From the NCBI GenBank assembly GCA_009703445.1, contig WLGA01000023.1, forward strand, positions 1 to 12,183: a stretch of 12,183 nucleotides of DNA. Direction: 5' to 3'. Numbering within the stretch: the stretch's first letter is position 1; each line of letters begins with the position of its first letter. Both the position numbers and the translations under genes were made by a program. The notes beneath the pieces are model-generated. The model had not been told where the DNA came from and did not search any database. It saw only the letters and a program-made list of their open reading frames with translations. Source of the DNA: Actinomycetota bacterium (lineage in GTDB: Bacteria; Actinomycetota; Actinomycetes; Actinomycetales; Microbacteriaceae). Positions 1 through 5,517 of this stretch are shown here, one piece after another.

Positions 1-1
1 C

Positions 2-40
2 ATTTCAAAGCTTTGGGAAAAGGTCGGCGACGTCGCCTAA
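2..40 (+). CDS. 3' end of an unidentified plus-strand gene
   Basis: Frame 2 is open from the window edge and reads ISKLWEKVGDVA before a TAA stop at 38-40. A strong terminator hairpin begins 29 bases after the stop, which supports a real gene end. Only 12 residues are visible, so the product cannot be named. It is probably transcribed separately from the prepilin peptidase that follows the terminator. Confidence 0.45.
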   Translation: MSKLWEKVGDVA

Positions 41-69
41 GCAAACTTTGCGCCGCATGGCGTGTGGAG

Positions 70-98
70 AACCCCGGCTCAGGTCGGGGTTTTTCTTT
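70..98 (+). terminator. Rho-independent terminator
   Basis: Arms AACCCCG (70-76) and CGGGGTT (85-91) form a 7-bp stem with an 8-base loop. The stem runs into a T-rich tail, TTTTTCTTT, at 90-98. It ends transcription of the gene whose stop is at 38-40. It lies just upstream of the prepilin peptidase ATG, which argues against the GTG at 62 as that gene's start. Confidence 0.85.
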
Positions 99-109
99 AC
101 CCTGAGCGA

Positions 110-583
110 ATGACCTTTGACCCCCACTTCGATTTCGCCTGGCTCGGCCCGCTCTATCTCGTAGCGGTTGCCTGGCCTCTAACGGTCATCGACATCCGTG
201 AACGAAGGTTGCCAAACCGGCTCACCCTCCCTGTCTTTCCAATAACTCTGCTGGGCCAGGGTGCTGCCGTCTTGCTGGGCGAAGATCTGTGGCGCTCTTT
301 AGCCGCGGTCTTGGCTGCTTTCATCGCCTTCGCAATCGCTTTGGTGCTGAACTACATCGCCGGTCTGGGGATGGGCGACGTGAAGCTGATTGCGGGAATC
401 ACCCTCGCTCTGGCTTGGTTCAGTCCGCTACTTCCGGCTGTCGCCATCCTGGTTGCGTTTGTTGCGGCCGGCGCGGCTTCGCTAGTGTTACTTGCCCTCC
501 GGAAAACAAGAATGGGCTCGAGCATTGCGCTCGGCCCATACCTGTTGTTCGGTTTTGTGGTCTGTTTTATAGCCCAGGGTTAG
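110..583 (+). CDS. Short A24-family prepilin peptidase
   Basis: This is an inner-membrane aspartic protease of the prepilin peptidase family, which cleaves (and in long forms methylates) type IV pilin-like precursors. The protein is 157 residues, mostly hydrophobic helices. It has the two family aspartates: D28 in VIDIRERRLPN and D90 in GMGDVKL (GxGD motif). A late SSIALGPYLLFG stretch matches the family's C-terminal G-P-(F/Y) region. It lacks the N-terminal cysteine-rich methylase domain of long PilD proteins and resembles the short actinobacterial form linked to Tad/Flp pili. I chose ATG at 110 because the in-frame GTG at 62 lies upstream of a terminator hairpin; no strong ribosome site is visible. 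Residues 129-157 lie in a 92-bp repeat whose second copy adjoins fumC. The last four bases overlap the convergent gene ending at 580. No pilin or Tad gene is in the window, so its substrate is unknown. Confidence 0.85.
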   Translation: MTFDPHFDFAWLGPLYLVAVAWPLTVIDIRERRLPNRLTLPVFPITLLGQGAAVLLGEDLWRSLAAVLAAFIAFAIALVLNYIAGLGMGDVKLIAGITLALAWFSPLLPAVAILVAFVAAGAASLVLLALRKTRMGSSIALGPYLLFGFVVCFIAQG

Positions 584-586
584 TCA
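495..586. repeat. 92-bp direct repeat, copy 1
   Basis: By hand alignment this matches 1279-1370 at 88 of 92 positions. The differences are at 557, 559, 580 and 582, and there are no gaps. It encodes the C-terminus of the prepilin peptidase on the plus strand. Its substitutions at 580 and 582 create the stops of both the peptidase (TAG 581-583) and the convergent minus-strand gene (TAA 582-580). The two differences at 557/559 fall in a single codon and swap Val (GTG) for Leu (TTA). Confidence 0.95.
503..537 (-). terminator. Candidate minus-strand terminator inside repeat copy 1
   Basis: Bases 514-537 fold as GGGC-(T bulge)-CGAGC, loop ATTGC, GCTCG-GCCC, a 9-bp GC-rich stem. Read on the minus strand it is followed by ATTCTTGTTTT (513-503), an imperfect T-rich tract. 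It lies about 43 bases past the stop of the minus-strand gene at 580, so it could end that transcript. It is simultaneously coding sequence of the prepilin peptidase, and the T tract is interrupted. Confidence 0.4.
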
Positions 587-1203
587 ATCTCGATTTCGGC
601 AGGCGTCGCGATTCTGATTTCCATTTGCTCGAAGTCAGCTTCCCATGTCGGAGAATCCGTGTCGCTCGTGTCTTCCCAGTAACCCGAAATGCGAGCTGAC
701 ACCTCAAAGACGAGCCCGTTTGCGTTTGAGGAAGCCAACATAGGTTGGAGTGCCGAGCCCAGCTGATTCAAAACCGACATTGCATCATCTGAGGCATCCT
801 TCAAGATCCACCCAATGTGTTTCTCTTCCACTGTCTCGACGAGGACGCTGTTCGCGAATTGGCTCTTAGTGTCGGGGCGCAAACGAACCTTGATCGTCTT
901 CTCAAATTCCTCGTCCTCTTTTGGTTTTCCGGCCAGCTTATTGGCGAGCTTGTAGTCAAGATGAGACAGATTCACACCCCATTTGATCCCTGAGGCGGAG
1001 CCTTTCAGTTTCACAATTACACGCCCTTGTGAATCGGTTTTGGGTGACGTGCCATTTTGTTGAAAAGCCAATAGTCCAGATGGATTTGAGCGCGTGGCTT
1101 GCGTGCGCGGAGGTGCACTAGCGCCGCCTTTTCTTGCGGCATTCACCCTCAAGATTATGAAAATGACTAGAGCGATAAAGAATACAGATGCGAAAAAGTC
1201 CAT
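580..1203 (-). CDS. Membrane-anchored protein, possibly HIRAN-like, in a repeat-flanked insertion
   Basis: This is a 207-residue protein of unknown function. Residues 2-20 form one hydrophobic helix (FFASVFFIALVIFIILRV), followed by a basic stop (NAARKGG) and a Pro/Ser/Thr-rich linker to about residue 58. The rest is therefore probably cytoplasmic. Residues 60-180 look like a folded beta-rich domain. The stretch VRLRPDTKSQFANSVLVET (106-124) followed by HIGWIL (129-134) resembles the HIRAN pattern of an N-x-V-x-V strand and then VGYL, but typical HIRAN residues are missing, so this is tentative. I chose ATG at 1203 because AAGGGGG lies seven bases upstream and the hydrophobic helix starts there; longer starts run into repeat copy 2. 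A weak -10-like TATGCT lies at 1231-1226. The coding DNA is AT-richer than its neighbours: hand counts of the 60-base lines at 901, 961 and 1141 give 48, 47 and 35% GC, against 62% for the fumC line at 2101. The gene is flanked by 92-bp direct repeats and its stop lies inside copy 1. It was probably acquired. Confidence 0.7.
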   Translation of the reverse strand: MDFFASVFFIALVIFIILRVNAARKGGASAPPRTQATRSNPSGLLAFQQNGTSPKTDSQGRVIVKLKGSASGIKWGVNLSHLDYKLANKLAGKPKEDEEFEKTIKVRLRPDTKSQFANSVLVETVEEKHIGWILKDASDDAMSVLNQLGSALQPMLASSNANGLVFEVSARISGYWEDTSDTDSPTWEADFEQMEIRIATPAEIEID

Positions 1204-1278
1204 GCGTTCCCCCTTGGTTGCTCCAAGCATAGCCATTGGTGCAGACAACGATAAGACTTCAAGGACAAATGGTTCATT
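587..1278. other. Inserted segment between the 92-bp repeats
   Basis: This 692-bp stretch lies between the repeats and holds the whole minus-strand gene except its last two codons and stop, plus about 75 bp upstream of it. GC is visibly lower than in fumC and the prepilin peptidase. No transposase, integrase or terminal inverted repeats are visible, so it is not a recognisable insertion sequence. The two flanking genes would be directly convergent and overlapping without it, so it reads as an insertion that duplicated, or brought with it, the shared 3' end. Confidence 0.65.
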
Positions 1279-1370
1279 CCCTCCGGAAAACAAGAATGGG
1301 CTCGAGCATTGCGCTCGGCCCATACCTGTTGTTCGGTTTTTTAGTCTGTTTTATAGCCCAGGGCTGGTCA
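1279..1370. repeat. 92-bp direct repeat, copy 2
   Basis: This is the partner of 495-586, offset by 784 bases with four mismatches. It contains the last six sense codons and TAA stop of fumC (minus strand, 1351 upward). It also contains a fragment of the prepilin peptidase coding sequence on the plus strand and the hairpin at 1298-1321. It is probably the ancestral junction of the two genes, because the peptidase frame runs beyond it to a stop at 1371-1373 inside fumC. Confidence 0.95.
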
Positions 1371-1373
1371 TAG
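1281..1373 (+). pseudogene. Remnant 3' end of a prepilin peptidase gene
   Basis: In the peptidase frame, copy 2 reads LRKTRMGSSIALGPYLLFG, then FLVCFIAQGWS and a TAG at 1371-1373. This is the intact gene's C-terminus with Val replaced by Leu and two extra residues. It has no start and is only about 30 codons long, so it is a non-functional fragment. It overlaps the fumC 3' end by 23 bases in antisense, which indicates that the ancestral genes overlapped tail to tail. Confidence 0.75.
1287..1321 (-). terminator. Candidate fumC terminator inside repeat copy 2
   Basis: This is the same hairpin as in copy 1: GGGCCGAGC, loop GCAAT, GCTCG-A-GCCC on the minus strand, then ATTCTTGTTTT. It starts 29 bases after the fumC stop. 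The 9-bp GC stem and following T-rich run fit a Rho-independent terminator for the xseA-fumC operon, although the T tract is imperfect. Before the insertion it would have lain inside the antisense strand of the prepilin peptidase gene. Confidence 0.45.
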
Positions 1374-2739
1374 ACAAAACGTCTAGCGCTTTGTCCAGCT
1401 GCTCCATGGTTAGCTTCTCGCCGTCAACGTAGCCAAGCTCGATGGTTGCCTCACGAACGGTGATGCTCTTGGCAACCGAGTGCTTCGCAATCTTCGCAGC
1501 AGCCTCGTAGCCGATGTACTTGTTGAGCGGGGTGACGATCGATGGGCTTGACTCGGCCAACGCACGTGAACGCTCGAGGTTTGCCTCGAGGCCACGAATG
1601 GTCTTATCGGCCAGCAGACGCATCGAGTTTGAAAGCAGACGAATCGACTCAAGCAGTGAGTTGCCCATGACCGGGATAGCCACGTTCAGCTCGAAGTTTC
1701 CGGTTGCTCCGGCCCAGGCCACGGTTGCATCGTTGCCGATTACCCGTGCGCAGACCATCATTACAGCCTCAGGAACCACCGGGTTCACCTTGCCAGGCAT
1801 GATTGACGAGCCAGGCTGTAGGTCAGGGATGTGCAGTTCGCCGAGACCAGCGTTCGGGCCTGAACCCATCCAGCGAAGGTCGTTGTTGATCTTGGTTAGC
1901 GAAACGGCTAGCACGCGAAGAGCGCCTGAAGCCTCAACCAGTGCATCGCGCGCACCCTGTGCTTCGAAGTGGTCGCGGGCTTCGGTGATAGGCAAACCGG
2001 TTTCGGCTGCCAGCAAGCGAATAACTTCCTGAGGGAAGCCCTTAGGGGTGTTGATTCCGGTGCCAACCGCGGTGCCACCTAGAGGAACCTCAGCGGTGCG
2101 GCCAATGGTGGACTGAACGCGCTCGATGGCATAGCGAATCTGTGCCGCGTAGCCGCCGAATTCCTGACCCAGGGTGACCGGGGTTGCATCCATGAGGTGG
2201 GTGCGACCAGCCTTGACAGCGGTCTTCCAAAGCTCGCGCTTCTCTTCTAGCGACACTGCTAGGTAGTCGAGGGCTGGCAAAAGGTCGTTGATCAAGGCGG
2301 CGGTCACGGCAACGTGAACCGAGGTTGGGAACACGTCGTTCGATGACTGTGACGCGTTGACGTGGTCGTTCGGGTGAACGTCGGAGCCGAGAAGAGCGGT
2401 GGCTAGGGTGGCCAACACCTCGTTCATGTTCATGTTTGACGAGGTTCCAGAACCGGTCTGGAAGATGTCAACTGGGAACTCACCATCGTGCTTGCCAGCG
2501 ATGACGGCGTCTGCGGCGTCAGCGATTGACTTGGCAACTTCTGGCTTCAACACACCAAGCTTGGCGTTGGCGGTTGCCGCTGCCTTTTTGATCTGTGCAA
2601 GAGCGGCGATGTGTGCGCGCTCAAGGGTGGTTCCAGAGATTGGGAAGTTCTCTACTGCACGTTGAGTTTGTGCGCGGTAGAGAGCGTTTACTGGAACCTT
2701 TACTTCACCCATGGTGTCGTGTTCGATGCGGTATTCCAC
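1351..2739 (-). CDS. fumC: Class II fumarate hydratase (fumarase C)
   Basis: This enzyme interconverts fumarate and L-malate in the TCA cycle as a cytoplasmic, iron-free homotetramer. The 462-residue length is typical of class II fumarases. The superfamily signature GSSIMPGKVNP is at residues 310-320 with the mobile-loop serines, and the catalytic histidine is H181 in GRTHLMDATPV. Other family blocks are GSGTSSNMNMNEV (96-108) and NASQSSNDVFPTS (128-140). The start is GTG at 2739, with AAAGG about nine bases upstream; the next residues EYRIEHDTMGEV match the usual fumarase N-terminus. It is the last gene of the minus-strand operon, 48 bases after the carbonic anhydrase stop. Its final six residues and stop lie in repeat copy 2. 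The related aspartase and argininosuccinate lyase are less likely because length and blocks fit FumC throughout. Confidence 0.97.
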   Translation of the reverse strand: MEYRIEHDTMGEVKVPVNALYRAQTQRAVENFPISGTTLERAHIAALAQIKKAAATANAKLGVLKPEVAKSIADAADAVIAGKHDGEFPVDIFQTGSGTSSNMNMNEVLATLATALLGSDVHPNDHVNASQSSNDVFPTSVHVAVTAALINDLLPALDYLAVSLEEKRELWKTAVKAGRTHLMDATPVTLGQEFGGYAAQIRYAIERVQSTIGRTAEVPLGGTAVGTGINTPKGFPQEVIRLLAAETGLPITEARDHFEAQGARDALVEASGALRVLAVSLTKINNDLRWMGSGPNAGLGELHIPDLQPGSSIMPGKVNPVVPEAVMMVCARVIGNDATVAWAGATGNFELNVAIPVMGNSLLESIRLLSNSMRLLADKTIRGLEANLERSRALAESSPSIVTPLNKYIGYEAAAKIAKHSVAKSITVREATIELGYVDGEKLTMEQLDKALDVLSMTSPGL

Positions 2740-2787
2740 GGTCAGTGACCTTTCGATTTGTTTGGTTGAAAAATTTTGCCGGCCGGC

Positions 2788-3402
2788 TTAGCTCAGGCCG
2801 ATGGTGACGATTGGATGAATCTCGCCAAGGGTCAGCTTGTAGTTGGCGCCAACAACGGCCAGTTTGCCAGACTTCACTGCCTCGGCAATCAGGTTGCTGC
2901 TGGTCAACATTTCGTTGATGGTGTCTTGAACATGTAGTTCGGTGACATCGTCAATTTCGTGCATTCCTTGTGCGTTTGCCGCCAGAACGGTTGGTCTGAT
3001 CTGGTCAACAAGTTTGTGAATGAATTCGCCATTGGCGTTCATTTTGCCCTCGACATCATCGATGGTGGCGCGAATGGCACCACATTCATCGTGACCGAGA
3101 ACCAGGATGATTGGCACGCCGAGAACCTCGACGGCGTATTCGAGCGAACCAAGGATGGTTTCGCCAATAACCTGACCGGCATTGCGAACCACAAAAAAGT
3201 CACCCAGACCAACATCAAAGATGATTTCTGCCGAAAGGCGAGAGTCGGCGCAACCGAAAAGTGCTGCGAAGGGTGTCTGCTTCTGCGCGAGCGCTTCGCG
3301 GCGGTCAATATCTTGGCGAGGGTGTGCGAGTTCGCCGGTGACGAATCGATGGTTTCCATCGAGCATGGCCTGCCAGGCTTCGCGAGGGGTTTTTGGAGAC
3401 AT
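2788..3402 (-). CDS. Beta-class carbonic anhydrase
   Basis: This zinc enzyme reversibly hydrates CO2 to bicarbonate in the cytoplasm. From ATG at 3402 it has 204 residues, normal for a bacterial beta-CA. The zinc ligands are C51, H104 and C107, and the D53-R55 pair gates the site (CADSR motif at 51-55, HDECGA at 104-109). VVRNAGQV is also typical of the family. ATG at 3402 is preferred over GTG at 3405 because GAGG lies eight bases upstream. The ATG shares its A with the upstream gene's TGA (TGATG), which suggests translational coupling. It sits between the DUF4245 gene and fumC; supplying bicarbonate for carboxylation near the TCA cycle is a plausible but unproven link. Confidence 0.95.
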   Translation of the reverse strand: MSPKTPREAWQAMLDGNHRFVTGELAHPRQDIDRREALAQKQTPFAALFGCADSRLSAEIIFDVGLGDFFVVRNAGQVIGETILGSLEYAVEVLGVPIILVLGHDECGAIRATIDDVEGKMNANGEFIHKLVDQIRPTVLAANAQGMHEIDDVTELHVQDTINEMLTSSNLIAEAVKSGKLAVVGANYKLTLGEIHPIVTIGLS

Positions 3403-3980
3403 CACTTATTCCTCTCGTCCAGTTCGTTTTGGATGGCTGTCGCAATTGCAACGAAATCTGCTGGCTTGGCAACGCCATAGATGATTGCGGTGTCGTTCTC
3501 GTTGTAGCTCAACACCAACATGAAATCCTTGGTCTTCGGAGATTCCCCGCGTTCCAAAGCCTCATAGACATCCCAGGTGCGATTACCAACAGCCTGGGTG
3601 CCGGTCTTCGCGCTGTTCTTGACCTGGAACGCCAGCCAGGTTGGGTTGATGCCGAATGCCTGGGTCAAGCCAATGTACTGGTTCTTTGGCCCGACAAAAC
3701 CTGCATACCAGTTTTGAACCCCGTCGGCAGGCTTTGGTGTCCAGCGCGCTGAGTTCGACCACCAACCCTCCGGAAGCTCCGGGGCGAGAATCTGTTGGCC
3801 GCTCGAAGCCTGTGCCTCGGCTGCAATTGCTTGGTAGTCAACCGGCTGAATTCGATTGCTGTCGTCGCGTGGAACCACCAGGATGATTGCCAGCATCACA
3901 CCGAGCGATGCGAGAAGTGCAAGAACTAAGTTGTTTACGGTTTGCTTGGCGCGGCGTTTCGCTGCTGCGTCTTCGCTCAT
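3402..3980 (-). CDS. DUF4245-type membrane-anchored protein
   Basis: This is a 192-residue protein resembling the DUF4245 family, which is confined to Actinobacteria and commonly follows xseB. A short basic N-terminus (AAAKRRAKQ) precedes a single helix at residues 17-36 (NNLVLALLASLGVMLAIILVVP). About 155 residues then follow, probably outside the membrane. Conserved-looking features are the LPEGWWSNSARW segment and the later GNRTWDVYEA stretch. The biochemical function is unknown. Its ATG overlaps the xseB stop as ATGA, and its own TGA overlaps the carbonic anhydrase start, so all three are probably translated together. Family assignment is from general recognition and position in the cluster. 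Confidence 0.85.
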   Translation of the reverse strand: MSEDAAAKRRAKQTVNNLVLALLASLGVMLAIILVVPRDDSNRIQPVDYQAIAAEAQASSGQQILAPELPEGWWSNSARWTPKPADGVQNWYAGFVGPKNQYIGLTQAFGINPTWLAFQVKNSAKTGTQAVGNRTWDVYEALERGESPKTKDFMLVLSYNENDTAIIYGVAKPADFVAIATAIQNELDERNK

Positions 3981-4207
3981 GCCTTCGACTTCTTAGCTTC
4001 GATGGCGGCATCCAGACGCTTTCTCGCGCCGCTTAGCCATGATTCACACTGATTGGCTAGGGCCTCGCCGCGCTCCCACAGAGCAAGTGAAGCTTCGAGC
4101 GAAACAGAGCCCTGCTCCAATTCGGCAACGACATTAACGAGCTCATCGCGAGCCTGCTCGTAGCTCATTTTGGCTACGTCTGCGTTTAGGTCTTTGTCTG
4201 CGCTCAT
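3977..4207 (-). CDS. xseB: Exodeoxyribonuclease VII small subunit
   Basis: This is the small subunit of exonuclease VII, which with XseA degrades single-stranded DNA in repair. The 76-residue length is typical. It has the family pattern SYEQARDELVNVVAELEQG, then SLEASLALWERGEAL followed by a charged helix. The start ATG at 4207 lies 13 bases after the xseA stop and has GGAG six bases upstream. The stop overlaps the next gene's ATG by four bases (ATGA). Several small subunits bind each large subunit in known complexes, which fits tight coupling with xseA. Confidence 0.95.
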   Translation of the reverse strand: MSADKDLNADVAKMSYEQARDELVNVVAELEQGSVSLEASLALWERGEALANQCESWLSGARKRLDAAIEAKKSKA

Positions 4208-4220
4208 GCTGTTCTCCAGT

Positions 4221-5459
4221 CTATTTCGAACTCTTTGATTTTGCTTCGGCGATAACAGCTAGTTCGCCCTTGGCGAGACGAACATTCAGTTTCGTTCCTG
4301 CGGAAACCTTGCTCGCATCAGCGATTACGTGGCCCGCTTCGTCACGAACCACCGAATAGCCTCGGTCGAGCGTTGATTGCGGTGAAAGCGAACGAACTTG
4401 TTGGCGCAAATGAGTTAATCCGAGCGCCTCGCGGTCGAGAGTTTGGGCCATGCGGTCACGAAGTGCAGCCACGAATCGATCTATCTCAACTTCTTGCGCA
4501 TCAATGAAAGTGTGCGGGTTGGCAAGTATTGGTCGACTGCGCAGCTGCTCAATCAAGGCGGCCTGGCTCGACACGTAGTCGGCAACTCGAAGGCGAATTC
4601 TCTGAAGCGCCTGAGCCAACTTGTGGCGCTCTTCTTCGACGTCTGGAACCACTCGTTTTGCGGCATCGGTCGGAGTAGAAGCGCGGAGGTCCGCGACATC
4701 GTCAAGCACCGGGCGGTCGTTTTCGTGGCCAATTGCCGAGACAATCGGGGTTTTGGCGTTGGCGGCCGTGCGAACTAGGTTCTCGTCGCTGAAGACCATC
4801 AAATCGAGGAAGGAGCCGCCGCCTCGGGCAATGATGATGACGTCAACCTCGGGGTCAGCATCCAAGGTTTGGATGGCGGCGATTACTTCGGGTGCGGCTT
4901 TGTCGCCCTGGACCAGGGTGTGAATGGTTCGGAACTTGACCTCTGGCCAACGAAGACGGGCGTTTTGCAGAACGTCCTTCTCGGCATCCGAGTCTTTGCC
5001 GGTGATCAGGCCGATTACATTCGGCAAGAACGGAAGCGGTTGCTTGCGCTCAATCGAAGTTAAGCCCTCGAGGGTTAGCTGAGTGCGGAGTCGTTCGATT
5101 CGCTCGAGAAGCTCGCCCAGCCCAACCTTGCGCATCTCGACAACCTGCATGGTTAGCTTGCCGCCCTTTGGCCAGAATGCCGGCTTGATGAGCGCAAGCA
5201 CGCGGTCTCCCTGCTTCAGATCTCCGGGGATCTTGGCAACGCTCCACGAGTGAATCGAGACACTGTTCTCTTGCTGAAGGTCGCGCAGCTCACCGAACAT
5301 ACTGGTCGGCCCGATTTTGATTGAGGCCAGTTCGCCTTCGATCCAAAGGTAACCGAGGCGGTCGATCCAGTCTTTGAGAGTTGCCGAAAGGCGAGAGACG
5401 GGCCACGGCGATTGTTCTGAAGAAACCTTGGATGCGTCGCTGACCGAGAAGTCGCTCAT
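4221..5459 (-). CDS. xseA: Exodeoxyribonuclease VII large subunit
   Basis: This is the catalytic subunit of exonuclease VII, which cuts single-stranded DNA into oligonucleotides from both ends. From ATG at 5459 the protein is 412 residues. An N-terminal OB-fold lies at about 18-115 (LWIEGELASIKIG, FWPKGGKLTMQV). The nuclease core follows, with ITGKDSDAEKDVL (152-164), IIIARGGGSFLDL (208-220) and GHENDRPVLDDVADLRASTP (244-263), then helical regions and a C-terminal GYSVVRDEAGHVI block. I chose this start because GGAGG lies four bases upstream; an in-frame ATG at 5495 would add 12 non-conserved residues. It is the first gene of the minus-strand operon, divergent from ispH across 58 bases. Confidence 0.96.
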   Translation of the reverse strand: MSDFSVSDASKVSSEQSPWPVSRLSATLKDWIDRLGYLWIEGELASIKIGPTSMFGELRDLQQENSVSIHSWSVAKIPGDLKQGDRVLALIKPAFWPKGGKLTMQVVEMRKVGLGELLERIERLRTQLTLEGLTSIERKQPLPFLPNVIGLITGKDSDAEKDVLQNARLRWPEVKFRTIHTLVQGDKAAPEVIAAIQTLDADPEVDVIIIARGGGSFLDLMVFSDENLVRTAANAKTPIVSAIGHENDRPVLDDVADLRASTPTDAAKRVVPDVEEERHKLAQALQRIRLRVADYVSSQAALIEQLRSRPILANPHTFIDAQEVEIDRFVAALRDRMAQTLDREALGLTHLRQQVRSLSPQSTLDRGYSVVRDEAGHVIADASKVSAGTKLNVRLAKGELAVIAEAKSKSSK

Positions 5460-5505
5460 TTCGCCTCCAAAACTTTGGCCACCACAATCCATCAAATGCG
5501 CCGTT

Positions 5506-5511
5506 TATCAT
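5506..5511 (+). promoter_or_regulatory. Candidate -10 of a leaderless ispH promoter
   Basis: TATCAT (TAnnnT pattern) ends six bases before the GTG start of ispH at 5518. Transcription would then begin at or one base from the start codon. A GAGGGG run at 5513-5518 abuts the GTG directly, too close for normal Shine-Dalgarno use. This is the actinobacterial pattern of leaderless messages. No convincing -35 box was found. Confidence 0.4.
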
Positions 5512-5517
5512 TGAGGG

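Noticed and set aside
62..109. Upstream GTG start for the prepilin peptidase
   Set aside because: It would place coding sequence across a strong terminator hairpin, and the added residues lack any family character; ATG at 110 is better.
1204..1323. Longer N-terminus of the island gene, starting in repeat copy 2
   Set aside because: ATG at 1203 has a strong ribosome site and begins directly with the membrane helix; the extra 40 residues are translated repeat and leader.
495..1370. Insertion sequence or MITE
   Set aside because: No transposase, no terminal inverted repeats, and a 92-bp flanking duplication is far longer than IS target duplications.
1094..1432. Plus-strand open frame across the island, repeat copy 2 and fumC
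   Set aside because: It is antisense to two better-supported genes, does not follow the peptidase frame and has no protein-family features.
1514..2032. Long plus-strand open frame opposite fumC
   Set aside because: A shadow of the well-supported fumC gene; its residues show only antisense codon bias.
2771..2788. GCCGGCCGGC followed by AAAATTTTT between carbonic anhydrase and fumC as a terminator
   Set aside because: The palindrome leaves only about a 3-bp stem once a loop is allowed, and fumC reads on in the same direction; a chance palindrome is more likely.
5460..5495. ATG at 5495 as xseA start
   Set aside because: It would take up most of the short divergent promoter region and lacks a ribosome site, while ATG at 5459 has GGAGG.
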